Below are positions 1 to 7,276 of a DNA stretch of 21,417 bases, piece after piece. The first letter of the stretch is position 1; each line of letters starts with the position of its first letter. The notes beneath the pieces are model-generated. The model was not told the origin of the DNA and made no database searches. It was given only the letters and a program-made list of their open reading frames with translations. The stretch is taken from the NCBI GenBank assembly GCA_017551645.1, contig JAFZLE010000074.1, positions 1 to 21,417 on the forward strand. The letters run 5' to 3'. The translations under genes and the position numbers were made by a program. The DNA comes from Clostridia bacterium (GTDB lineage Bacteria; Bacillota; Clostridia; Christensenellales; Aristaeellaceae).

Positions 1-492
1 GGCCAGCGCCATTTCCTCCCCCGCCGTAGTCAGGCTGACGGAGTATTCCTTGTCCGGGTCAGACGCCTGCCCCGTCACCAGGAACGCGCTTTTCAGGAAC
101 GCGGCGCGGCAGCACTCGTTATTGATTATGTCCGGATGCACGCTTGAGGCGATGCCGAACAGGGCGTTTTCGTCCAGCAGCTTGAGCTCTTTGAGCTGTG
201 ACGCCACCGCTTCCTCCGGAAACGCCAGCTGAACGGCCGTTTTGCCTCCCAGCCGCCCCGATGTTTCAGTCCTTACTATGGGGCTTATGCCCGTAAAGCG
301 CTTTATCAGCGCAAAATAATAGCGGCTGACCGCCAGCGAATTCACGTTCACCGCCAGGCCATACCTGCCCAGCCCCCTGAACGTGAGCCCGCCGCTTAGC
401 AGCGCCGCGGCGGCAGCCTCGCTTCTGAAGCAGCACTCCCTTTCGCAGCCCGCGCGTATCAGCTCGCCTTTTACATCGTCAGTAAACGACAC
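1..492 (-). CDS. whiA: WhiA-type DNA-binding regulator, N-terminal part (runs off the window)
   Basis: This reading frame is open to the window edge and gives the first 164 residues. WhiA is a sporulation/cell-division regulator with an N-terminal LAGLIDADG homing-endonuclease-like domain and a C-terminal helix-turn-helix; only the first domain is visible here. The recognisable family features are the MSFTDDVKGEL start, the ECCFRSEAAAAALLSGG segment, and NECCRAAFLKSAFL followed by SDPDKEYSVSL, which matches the CCRRAFLRGAFL..GSVSDPEKGYHLE block of Firmicutes WhiA. The start is GTG at 492, one base after the murB stop (TGA-A-GTG), with GGGGAAG upstream inside murB, so the two are probably translationally coupled. 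murB near whiA is common in Firmicutes; the usual rapZ and yvcK genes are absent between them. The C-terminal half cannot be assessed. Confidence 0.88.
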   Translation of the reverse strand, partial: MSFTDDVKGELIRAGCERECCFRSEAAAAALLSGGLTFRGLGRYGLAVNVNSLAVSRYYFALIKRFTGISPIVRTETSGRLGGKTAVQLAFPEEAVASQLKELKLLDENALFGIASSVHPDIINNECCRAAFLKSAFLVTGQASDPDKEYSVSLTTAGEEMALA

Positions 493-493
493 T

Positions 494-1402
494 TCAGTCT
501 TCCCCTGTTATCCTTACCTCCGGCTCCAGCATGACGCCGGACATTTCATACACCCGCGCCCTGACCAGATCGATAAGCTTGAGTATGTCCCCGGCGGTGG
601 CTCCGCCGGTATTTATTATGAATCCCGCGTGCTTTTCGCTGACCTGCGCGCCGCCCACGCTCAGTCCCTTGAGCCCCGCCTTCTCGATAAGCGCCCCCGC
701 GAAATTGCCTTCCGGGCGCTTGAATGTGCTGCCCGCGGACGGGTAAGAAAGCGGCTGCTTATCCCGCCTGCGGCGGTTGAGCTCGTCCATTTTCGCGCGG
801 ATCTGGTCCCTGTCGCCCTGCGCAAGGCGGAAACTCGCTTCCAGGCAGATCAGGCCGCCATACTGCAGCACGCTGGTGCGGTAACCCAGTTTGAGCTCTT
901 CAGCCGTCACGTCGCGCTGCTCCAAAGTGCCCAGATCCATGAGTTTTGCGCCTGCGCACACGTCCGACAGGCTGCCGTCGTAGGCACCCGCGTTCATGAA
1001 CAGCCCGCCGCCCACCGTGCCCGGTATGCCGGAAGCAAACTCCAGCCCCGTAAGCGCGTTTTCCTGCGCCGCCAGCGCCAGCCTCCCCAGCGTCGCGCCC
1101 GCCTGGGCGGATATGACGCAGCCTTCCGCTGAGATCGCCGAAAAGCTGTCGCCCAGCCTGATCACCAGCCCGCGTATGCCCCCGTCCCTGACCAGCAGGT
1201 TGGAGCCGTTGCCTATGACCGTGAAGGGCGTCCCCGCTTCTTTGGCGGCGCGCAGCGCGCATTTAAGTTCGCCGGCGTTTGCGGGCTCAAAATACACGTC
1301 CGCACAGCCTCCCACTTTAAAACTGGTGTGGCGGCTCATGGGCTCGTCGCGCCTGACCCGCTCGCCGGGCAGGCGGTTTATAAGCGTTTCGTACAGGCTC
1401 AC
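494..1402 (-). CDS. murB: UDP-N-acetylenolpyruvoylglucosamine reductase MurB
   Basis: Cytoplasmic FAD enzyme that reduces UDP-GlcNAc-enolpyruvate to UDP-MurNAc, the second committed step of peptidoglycan precursor synthesis. The 302-residue protein has the whole family pattern. The FAD-binding region shows SRHTSFKVGG (23-32), GNGSNLLVRDGG (64-75) and SGIPGTVGGGLFMNAGAYDG (124-143). The active-site arginine is in YRTS (R175), the proton-donating serine in SAGSTFKRP (S225), and the C-terminal glutamate in LEPEV (E293). The length and compact form are typical of the shorter Gram-positive type. The start is GTG at 1402, abutting the TGA of the upstream DHHW gene (TGAGTG), with GAGGGC upstream as ribosome-binding site. 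It is therefore co-translated with the acyltransferase partner upstream and with whiA downstream. Confidence 0.97.
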   Translation of the reverse strand: MSLYETLINRLPGERVRRDEPMSRHTSFKVGGCADVYFEPANAGELKCALRAAKEAGTPFTVIGNGSNLLVRDGGIRGLVIRLGDSFSAISAEGCVISAQAGATLGRLALAAQENALTGLEFASGIPGTVGGGLFMNAGAYDGSLSDVCAGAKLMDLGTLEQRDVTAEELKLGYRTSVLQYGGLICLEASFRLAQGDRDQIRAKMDELNRRRRDKQPLSYPSAGSTFKRPEGNFAGALIEKAGLKGLSVGGAQVSEKHAGFIINTGGATAGDILKLIDLVRARVYEMSGVMLEPEVRITGED

Positions 1403-2614
1403 TCAGTTGCCCTCTATTTCTACCGTTATGTTCCTGAAGGATTGCTGGCAGTAGGCGATTATGATCAGGTCCGGCTGCACCTTGTCCACATAGTATTCCA
1501 TGTCCTTATCTACAGACCGCATGTCCACGGAGTAAACATCCCGGGCGGCCAGGCTCAAAAACATGCTCACGGGCTGCCCGAAGCTGTCCTTGAACACAAG
1601 GATCGTCGTGTCCGGCGCGTCCTCGTTATGGGTATGGACTCGGGCGAGATTCGAGCCGTAAATGTAGTACGCGTTCTGGGAATAGCTCTTTCCCTCATCG
1701 GTCTCAAGCTTATCAAGTTCGATCACCGTGTCGTAAAAGCTGCCTTCCCTGAAGGATTCGCCGTCCTCGTCCGTGCGCTCATACGTGAGATACGTATCAT
1801 ATTTGGGATACAGCATATACACGTCGTCCAGCGTTACCAGGCCGATCCCCAGCCGCCTCGCGAATTCGCCGAACAGCAGGCTTTTGTAAACGGTGCGGTC
1901 AAACATGTCAGGATCAAGTTTCTCCCAGTCCAGCTCCAGCCCCGTCTGTTCGCCTATATATCTGGCAGCATCGAAAGTGGTGTACAGCGCCATCAGATGC
2001 GACCAGTGCACGTCGCTTTTATTTGCGGCTATGTCCATGTTCAGCAAATGGCCATCGTATGTGTCGCGGCTGTCCCACACCTTGACTCCCCCGCTCCTCA
2101 GCATCTCCACCAGCTTATCGGCGTATGGGATGTTCTGGTCGTACGCGTCGACGTCCCCGGGCAGCAGCCCGTCCTCGTACAGGGCGGGATGGCAGTATAT
2201 GAACGCGGTGGGTATCTGATACTTATCCCGCATCGCCTGGGCAAACGATAAGGTATCCCTGGCTTTGTCGGGAGTAAAGCTCTCAGAGGACACATTCAGC
2301 CAGCCGCCGGTGGTCAGGCGCGCCATATCTGTAGACACGTTCACCAGCTGTTTGGGGGGTATTATCTGCGTCCTCGCGGACAGGTGCCGCAGGAAGTCCA
2401 GCCCCACTATGCGCTTGTTGGCGTTGTAATCCAGCCTGTTCACACGGGCGGCAATGTTGTCGAATATGTCCGGATCCTCCGGCAGGTAATCCCGGTAGCC
2501 CTTGAACAGGCCGTAGGCGTACATGCGCCCGTGCACAGCCAGGGAGCCTGCCATCATGCCTATTATCGCCACCACGAACACTATGGCGAGCACTTTGTTC
2601 ACTTTGTTCTTCAT
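1403..2614 (-). CDS. DHHW/AlgX-like membrane-anchored acyltransferase partner
   Basis: The protein has 403 residues with a single hydrophobic segment at about 8-27 after a basic KNKVNK start, so it is probably anchored in the membrane with the rest outside. It carries DVHW (201-204) and, near the C-terminus, FKDSFGQPVSMF (341-352), the paired D-x-H-W and serine motifs of the SGNH-like AlgJ/AlgX/DHHW family. In that family these proteins receive acyl groups from an MBOAT partner and transfer them to an exported polysaccharide. The MBOAT gene lies directly upstream with a 9-bp gap, and its TAG stop overlaps this gene's ribosome-binding site (TAGGAGG), so the pair is surely co-expressed. The polymer acted on is unknown; the position before murB makes a wall polymer a reasonable inference, but exopolysaccharide is equally possible. 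Confidence 0.8.
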   Translation of the reverse strand: MKNKVNKVLAIVFVVAIIGMMAGSLAVHGRMYAYGLFKGYRDYLPEDPDIFDNIAARVNRLDYNANKRIVGLDFLRHLSARTQIIPPKQLVNVSTDMARLTTGGWLNVSSESFTPDKARDTLSFAQAMRDKYQIPTAFIYCHPALYEDGLLPGDVDAYDQNIPYADKLVEMLRSGGVKVWDSRDTYDGHLLNMDIAANKSDVHWSHLMALYTTFDAARYIGEQTGLELDWEKLDPDMFDRTVYKSLLFGEFARRLGIGLVTLDDVYMLYPKYDTYLTYERTDEDGESFREGSFYDTVIELDKLETDEGKSYSQNAYYIYGSNLARVHTHNEDAPDTTILVFKDSFGQPVSMFLSLAARDVYSVDMRSVDKDMEYYVDKVQPDLIIIAYCQQSFRNITVEIEGN

Positions 2615-2623
2615 GCCCGCCTC

Positions 2624-4033
2624 CTAAAAGTTGTAGTAGATGAACGGGTTATAGCCCGAGGCGGAGGTATTCGCCACCGCCACCAGCATAACGCACGCTA
2701 TCGCGACGCCGCAGGCGATCTCCCACACACCGTCGGGTATCCTGAGCTTGCGCTTTATGAACCTGCCCAGAGGCAGGGAGCATACCACCGCCGCCAGTAT
2801 GTACCACAGGTATTCCTTGAACATGAACCAGGTGAGCCTGTCCGCGAACGCGGCTCCGCCGAAGCCGAACATGGTCTTCATATAGCCGAACGCCGCCGAA
2901 ATGGAGGATGAGCGGATAAGCACGGTTATCACCGTGACCAGCACCATGGCGTACAGATGACCGACGCTGTGTTTTTCCATCCACTTGGCCAGCCCCGTCA
3001 GCTTTTCTGTAAGCAGCACCGCGAAGAACAAAAGGCCCCAGCACACGTACGTCCAGTCCGCGCCGTGCCACAGGCCGGTAAGCAGCCACACCACCAGCAT
3101 ATTGAACGCCAGCCTGCGCCTGGTCTTTACGCGGCTGCCGCCCAGCGGGAAGAACACGTAATCCCTGAACCAGGTGCACATGGAGATATGCCACCTGCGC
3201 CAGAATTCCGTGACGCTCTTGGCGATAAACGGAAAATCAAAGTTCTCCAGGAAGTGGAAGCCGAACATGCGCCCAAGGCCTATGGCCATGTCGCTGTAAC
3301 CGGAAAAATCGTAATAGACCTGTATAAGGTAGCACGCCGCCCCCATCCAGCTGAGGGTCACCGTCATCCCGCCCGCGGGCAGGGCGAATATATAGTCCAC
3401 CAGCTTCGCCATGGCGTTGGCCAGTATTGCCTTTTTGGCATAGCCCACCATGAAGCGCCTCACGCCGGCGTAAAAGTCCTCGCCTGTCTCTTTCCTGCCC
3501 TCGATCTCCCCCGAGATGGTCTCATACCTTACGATAGGACCCGCGATGAGCTGGGGGAAAAACGATATGTACAGGCACACGTTGCCAAAATGCTTCTGCG
3601 CCTGCCCCTTGCCCTTGTACACGTCGATTATGTAGCTCATGGCCTGGAAAGTAAAGAAGCTGATGCCTATGGGCAGCGCGATGCCGGTCAGCGGTATCTC
3701 TACGCCCAGCAAAGCGTTCACGCTGCCGATGGCGAAATCCGCGTATTTGAACACGCCAAGTATCGCTACGTTGACCACGATACCCAGCACGAGCAGGAGT
3801 TTTCTTTTCTTTTGTTCGTTTTTGTACTTTTCCAGCCCCAGGGCGCACAGCCAGTTGACAAAGATGCTCAGCAGCATCACCAGCACGAATTTGGGCTCGC
3901 CCCAGGCATAGAACAGCAGGCTCATCACGGTCAGCACCGCATTGGCCAGGGCACGCTTTTTATGCGCCAGATAATACAGTATCAGAGTTATCGGCAGAAA
4001 GAAAAACAAAAACGCGTTGGACGCAAAAACCAT
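2624..4033 (-). CDS. MBOAT family O-acyltransferase (AlgI/DltB-like)
   Basis: Integral membrane O-acyltransferase of 469 residues with many hydrophobic segments across its length. The conserved core is clear: PIGISFFTFQAMSYIIDVY (121-139), FFPQLIAGPIVRY (158-170), YYDFSGYSDMAIGLG (240-254), EFWRRWHIS with H282, and LTGLWHGADWTYVCWG with the family histidine H323. AlgI-type members move acyl groups, usually acetyl, across the membrane for transfer to a polysaccharide by a DHHW/AlgX-like partner, and such a partner is the next gene. The start ATG is preceded by GGGAG at a 7-nt spacing. The 51-bp gap from the upstream epimerase holds a short GC-rich hairpin. The acceptor polymer cannot be told from sequence. 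Confidence 0.93.
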   Translation of the reverse strand: MVFASNAFLFFFLPITLILYYLAHKKRALANAVLTVMSLLFYAWGEPKFVLVMLLSIFVNWLCALGLEKYKNEQKKRKLLLVLGIVVNVAILGVFKYADFAIGSVNALLGVEIPLTGIALPIGISFFTFQAMSYIIDVYKGKGQAQKHFGNVCLYISFFPQLIAGPIVRYETISGEIEGRKETGEDFYAGVRRFMVGYAKKAILANAMAKLVDYIFALPAGGMTVTLSWMGAACYLIQVYYDFSGYSDMAIGLGRMFGFHFLENFDFPFIAKSVTEFWRRWHISMCTWFRDYVFFPLGGSRVKTRRRLAFNMLVVWLLTGLWHGADWTYVCWGLLFFAVLLTEKLTGLAKWMEKHSVGHLYAMVLVTVITVLIRSSSISAAFGYMKTMFGFGGAAFADRLTWFMFKEYLWYILAAVVCSLPLGRFIKRKLRIPDGVWEIACGVAIACVMLVAVANTSASGYNPFIYYNF

Positions 4034-4050
4034 TATTATACTCCCACGGA

Positions 4051-4069
4051 GGAGCGGACGCGCCGCTCC
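4051..4069. repeat. short GC-rich inverted repeat between epimerase and MBOAT genes
   Basis: GGAGCGG and CCGCTCC flank the 5-base loop ACGCG, giving a 7-bp stem. It lies in the 51-bp gap upstream of the MBOAT start on the minus strand. There is no T-run after it on either strand, so it is not a good intrinsic terminator; it may be an mRNA-stability or processing hairpin within the operon. Confidence 0.45.
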
Positions 4070-4084
4070 CCCGCCTTGTTTGTT

Positions 4085-4855
4085 TTAGCCCCGGATGGCG
4101 TTTAACACCCGGAAGGCTTCCCTGCAGTCGGTCTCGAAGTCGTCGCACTTGCCTTCCACGCTGATCCGGCCCTGATAGCCGATCTCCTTCAGCGTGTCGA
4201 ACAGCTCCTGGTACTTCTCACCGTCCCCGGGTTTGGGGAAACGGCGCCCTATGGCGTTGGCGGTGTGCACATGTTTGAGCAAGCCTCCCGCCATGCGGAT
4301 AGAGCCAAAACCCTCGCCGCCCATGGCCATATGGTAGGTGTCCGCCAGCACGGCGATGTGGGGCATCTGTATGATGGACGCGACGCAAACGGCTTCGGAG
4401 ACGTAATTCAGTATGTTGCATTCGCCGCTGCGCAGGGGTTCTATGGCGATAACGATGTCGTTATCCGCCGCGTGGCGCTCCGCCAGCCGCAGGAAGTTCG
4501 CTATCTGACGCCAGCCCTGGGCGGTGTCAAAGCCCTCAGGAAGCCGCCGCGCCGCGCCGGAGCCGAACACCGCCACCCGCACGCCCATGCGCCTGGCGCG
4601 GTCAAAAGCTTTTTCCAGGTAGTCGTGCAGGTTCTGCGCGTTGACTTCATTTCCGGTCACGGGCAGGGTCGCGGGCAGCATGCCGTTTACCGCCTCCACC
4701 TTTATGGGGGACGCGCTCACCCGATCGAGCGCCGCCTGAAAGTCGCCCTCCGGCATGGCTTCCAGCGACGTAAGGGAACATTCCAGGTAATCAAAGCCGG
4801 CTTTGGCCACCTGGTTGATCTTGCCTATGTCCGCGCATACGCCAAGCTTAATCAT
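4085..4855 (-). CDS. sugar phosphate isomerase/epimerase family protein (TIM barrel)
   Basis: Cytoplasmic protein of 256 residues of the xylose-isomerase-like / AP-endonuclease-2 fold. Four metal-site residues can be placed at the expected strand ends: E139 in IAIEPL, D172 with H175 in LADTYHM, H197 in KHVHTAN, and E234 in ISVEG. This is the arrangement of divalent-metal ketose 3-epimerases and related enzymes that enolise keto sugars. The start ATG follows AAAGGAGAA at a 6-nt spacing, 34 bp after the stop of the fused epimerase-dehydrogenase gene, so the two are probably one transcription unit acting in one pathway. The substrate is not determinable; the family also includes inosose dehydratases and eliminases acting on 3-keto-glycosides. 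Confidence 0.85.
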   Translation of the reverse strand: MIKLGVCADIGKINQVAKAGFDYLECSLTSLEAMPEGDFQAALDRVSASPIKVEAVNGMLPATLPVTGNEVNAQNLHDYLEKAFDRARRMGVRVAVFGSGAARRLPEGFDTAQGWRQIANFLRLAERHAADNDIVIAIEPLRSGECNILNYVSEAVCVASIIQMPHIAVLADTYHMAMGGEGFGSIRMAGGLLKHVHTANAIGRRFPKPGDGEKYQELFDTLKEIGYQGRISVEGKCDDFETDCREAFRVLNAIRG

Positions 4856-4889
4856 GTCGTTTCTCCTTTAATGTAGGTTTTGCCGCCGT

Positions 4890-6923
4890 TTAATAGGTGT
4901 TGGCGGTGTCCAGGGTCTTGCCGCCGTCCTTCTTGGCCTTTGACGTGGCCCTGCGCTTGTTGAGCTCGCTTAAGAACAGGTCTTCATCTATGGGCAGCTC
5001 GATGGTCTTGTCCAGCCAGCTGGATAAGTGCATGGCGTTGGAGATGGTCAGGCCGTTTATGCCCTCAACGCCGCTGGCGACAAGTTCGCCCCTGCCCAGT
5101 ATCTTGTCGGCGAAAGCCTGCAGCACGCCCACGTGCTGGGGATTGAGCCCGTCGGTCTCCACCTCGTACTCCTTGCGGGGCGGCCAGCCAAAGCCGCCTG
5201 TGTAGGTCTTGTGGAACTCGGGTATGGAGATCTCCAGCTTTTTCATAAACAGCTTGTTGTCCTCGCACACCAGCTGTCCGCCGTCCAGGTCGATCTCGAA
5301 GCGGTTGGTGCCGGGGGAATCGCTGGTGGAAGTAACGAACACACCGGTGGCGCCGTTGGGATACTCAACGTACGCGGTCACGTCGTCCTCGACCTCTATG
5401 TTATGCCATTTGCCGTTGTGGCAGAACGCCCGCACCTTGGAGGGCATGCCGCAGATCCACTGCCACAGGTCCAGATTGTGGGGGCACTGGTTGAGCAGCA
5501 CGCCGCCGCCCTCACCGTCCCAGGTGGCGCGCCACGCGCCGGAATCGTAATACGACTGGGAACGGAACCAGTTGGTGATGATCCAGTTTGTCCTGCGAAT
5601 CTGGCCCATCTCGCCGCTTTCGACGATCTCCTTCATCTTGCGATACACGCAGTTGGTGCGCTGGTTGAACATTATAGCGTAGATCTTGTCCTGCTTGACT
5701 GCGTACTCGTTGAGCTCCCTGACCGCCTTGGTGTACACGCCCGCGGGCTTCTCGCTCATGGCGTGCAGGCCCTTGGAGAGCGCCAGCCTGACCAGGCGGG
5801 GATGGTCGTAGTGGGGCGTGCACACGATTATGGCGTCTACCAGCCCGCTGTCCATCATCTTCTCCGCGTCGTCGAATATCGCCACGCCGGGCAGGTTCTC
5901 CTGCGCCCACTGGCGCCTTTCGGGCTTAAGGTCGGCTATGGCGCTGAGCACCATGCCGTTCACTTTGCCTTCTATAAGATTCTTGGCGTGGCTGGAGCCG
6001 ATGTTGCCCACGCCGATGATACCGAGTCGCACCTTATCCATATTGCACCATACCCCCGTTTTCTCTGTGTGGAAACCCTGGTCTGCCAGTATCTTCTTGA
6101 TCGCGTCCGCCGCCGACTGGAAAGCGGTCATGCTGTCCGGATAGCTGTAAGCGGTCTTGAGTTCCTCTCCCTGCAGGTTCTTGATGCCGTCGAACACCCG
6201 TAAATGGGGCTCCACAGACAGCACCATCTCCTGCGCCCGGGGAGTCAGGCCCTTTATTATCTCGGGCACGTTCCCGTCGCCGCAGCCGCTGGGAACCACG
6301 CTGCCGTCCCTGGCAAACGCGTCCTTTATGTGCATATAGTATATGTAGTCCTTGAGCATGGCGAAATTCTCTATGGGTCTTTCGCCGCACTGGATGAAGT
6401 TGGCCGGGTCGAACACCAGCTTGAGCCTGCCGCCGAAGTGCTTATATAGGTCAAGGCAGCGGGCGGCGACGTCGCCGTAGATGCCCTTCTCGTTCTCGTG
6501 GCACAGCTTTACGCCCTCTTTTTCCGCCGCGTCAAGCATTTTCCCGAGCCTGGAGAGCACTTCGTCGCGGTACTTCGCCGGATCTTCTCCCTTGGGGATA
6601 TAGAACGAGAACATCCTCATGCGGTCCGTGCCCAGAATGCGGCACAGCTTGAGCGCGCGCTCAAACTCCCGGAAATGTGGCTCAAAGTCGTCGGTTATCG
6701 AGATCTTGCCGAAAGGCGAACCCATAGACGCCACCTTCACTCCCGCCTCGTCCAGCTGCTTACGCGCCGCGAGGGCTTCCTCGTCCGTCAGATCCTTTAC
6801 GCTCTTGCCGTTCACGCCCCGCATCTCCAGCGTGGCAATGCCCGCCTTCTTAAGCGCTTCTATCTGCACACCCAGGTCCTGCCCCGCCTCGTCGGCGAAA
6901 GCGGATAACACAAACACTGCCAT
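4890..6923 (-). CDS. fused sugar isomerase/epimerase and Gfo/Idh/MocA oxidoreductase
   Basis: One uninterrupted frame of 677 residues encodes two enzymes. Residues 1-285 are a xylose-isomerase-like TIM barrel with metal-site candidates E143 (CHENEKGIYGD), D172 (FDPANF), H198 (MHIKD) and E238 (SVEPH). Residues 295-677 are a complete Gfo/Idh/MocA NAD(P)-dependent dehydrogenase: Rossmann motif GIIGVGNIGSSHA (301-313), SEKPAG with K392, and GGGVLLNQCPHNLDLWQW with H482. The join HTEKTGVWCN-MDKVRLGIIG looks like an old gene boundary, with an in-frame ATG at 6041 and a weak GGGGG upstream. I start the gene at ATG 6923 because GGGAGG lies 7 nt upstream and LSAFADE is a typical start for the family; an ATG at 6944 lies upstream of that site. 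It heads the minus-strand run. Substrate unknown. Confidence 0.9.
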   Translation of the reverse strand: MAVFVLSAFADEAGQDLGVQIEALKKAGIATLEMRGVNGKSVKDLTDEEALAARKQLDEAGVKVASMGSPFGKISITDDFEPHFREFERALKLCRILGTDRMRMFSFYIPKGEDPAKYRDEVLSRLGKMLDAAEKEGVKLCHENEKGIYGDVAARCLDLYKHFGGRLKLVFDPANFIQCGERPIENFAMLKDYIYYMHIKDAFARDGSVVPSGCGDGNVPEIIKGLTPRAQEMVLSVEPHLRVFDGIKNLQGEELKTAYSYPDSMTAFQSAADAIKKILADQGFHTEKTGVWCNMDKVRLGIIGVGNIGSSHAKNLIEGKVNGMVLSAIADLKPERRQWAQENLPGVAIFDDAEKMMDSGLVDAIIVCTPHYDHPRLVRLALSKGLHAMSEKPAGVYTKAVRELNEYAVKQDKIYAIMFNQRTNCVYRKMKEIVESGEMGQIRRTNWIITNWFRSQSYYDSGAWRATWDGEGGGVLLNQCPHNLDLWQWICGMPSKVRAFCHNGKWHNIEVEDDVTAYVEYPNGATGVFVTSTSDSPGTNRFEIDLDGGQLVCEDNKLFMKKLEISIPEFHKTYTGGFGWPPRKEYEVETDGLNPQHVGVLQAFADKILGRGELVASGVEGINGLTISNAMHLSSWLDKTIELPIDEDLFLSELNKRRATSKAKKDGGKTLDTANTY

Positions 6924-6930
6924 ACCAAAT

Positions 6931-6936
6931 CCTCCC
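6931..6936 (-). promoter_or_regulatory. ribosome-binding site that fixes the start at 6923
   Basis: On the minus strand GGGAGG is followed by seven bases and ATG at 6923. The alternative ATG at 6944 has no such site and would lie only about 7 nt from the predicted transcription start. Confidence 0.8.
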
Positions 6937-6945
6937 ACAGGCATA

Positions 6946-6963
6946 ATAATCTATTATGATTAT
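6946..6963. promoter_or_regulatory. candidate operator palindrome over the promoter start region
   Basis: ATAATC-TATTAT-GATTAT forms 6-bp inverted arms around a 6-bp centre. It covers most of the minus-strand -10 box (6959-6964) and the expected transcription start near 6951, where a repressor would block initiation. The low complexity of the AT-rich stretch means chance cannot be excluded. Confidence 0.4.
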
Positions 6964-6987
6964 ACTCTCTGTGCCGGGATTAGTCAA
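6959..6987 (-). promoter_or_regulatory. sigma-A-type promoter of the minus-strand operon
   Basis: Read on the minus strand: TTGACT, exactly 17 bp, then a perfect TATAAT. It lies just upstream of the ribosome-binding site for the gene starting at 6923 and would give a leader of about 28 nt. It could drive the whole run through murB and whiA, since no internal terminator was seen. Confidence 0.85.
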
Positions 6988-7025
6988 GTTTTGGGAACGC
7001 GCCCCTATCGGTGGCGGATCGGCGT

Positions 7026-7034
7026 ATTATACCA
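7026..7034 (-). promoter_or_regulatory. possible second, extended -10 promoter
   Basis: On the minus strand TGGTATAAT is an extended -10 element (TGn-TATAAT) about 65 bp upstream of the main promoter. The -35 region 17 bp further up (CGCTTT) is poor, so this is only a candidate. Confidence 0.3.
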
Positions 7035-7094
7035 GCGCGGAAGTGCGAAAAGCGCCGCTTTCCGCTAAATTTTTGTAAAAATCCGCCCGGGCTA

Positions 7095-7123
7095 TTGACT
7101 TTCTCGCCGCCCCCGTATATAAT
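7095..7123 (+). promoter_or_regulatory. sigma-A-type promoter of infC-rpmI-rplT
   Basis: TTGACT (7095-7100), a 17-bp spacer, and a perfect TATAAT (7118-7123). An AT-rich palindrome, ATTTTTGTAAAAAT at 7069-7082, sits just upstream and could act as an UP element. Transcription would start near 7130, leaving a leader of about 147 nt before infC. Confidence 0.88.
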
Positions 7124-7129
7124 TTACTA

Positions 7130-7240
7130 GCAAAGCAGAAGCAACCGCTTCTCACCCGGCGGCGTCGCCAGCCGTGGTCAAACAGTCTCCGTACAAGGGG
7201 CGTTTATGTGGGAGCGGTGCGTTTGCGCCGGTCTTTTTTT
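7130..7240 (+). ncRNA. structured infC leader, predicted transcription attenuator
   Basis: The leader has a stem with arms 7154-7163 and 7167-7178 (ACC-CGGC-GGC against GCC-A-GCCG-T-GGT, loop GTC) and a terminator hairpin at 7215-7230. Bases 7144-7152 (ACCGCTTCT) can pair over 9 bp, including two G-U pairs, with 7210-7218 (GGGAGCGGT), which overlaps the left terminator arm. The two structures exclude each other, as expected for an antiterminator/terminator switch. In Bacillus the infC-rpmI-rplT leader is controlled by L20 through such a mechanism (Rfam L20 leader); assigning this leader to that class is inference from position and structure. Confidence 0.7.
7215..7240 (+). terminator. intrinsic terminator inside the infC leader
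   Basis: Stem CGGTGC/GCGCCG (6 bp with one G-U pair), loop GTTT, then GTC and seven T. It lies upstream of the infC ribosome-binding site, so it is an attenuator rather than an operon end. Confidence 0.7.
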
Positions 7241-7276
7241 ATACCAGTGCCCATGATTATACGGAGGTGTGTTTCT

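Noticed and set aside
4019..4045. TATAAT just before the MBOAT start as a possible promoter
   Set aside because: It lies between the ribosome-binding site and the ATG and has no -35 box at the right distance.
7208..7276. N-terminal extension of IF-3 from ATG 7208
   Set aside because: The extra residues are encoded by the leader terminator hairpin and the ribosome-binding site itself and have no IF-3 similarity.
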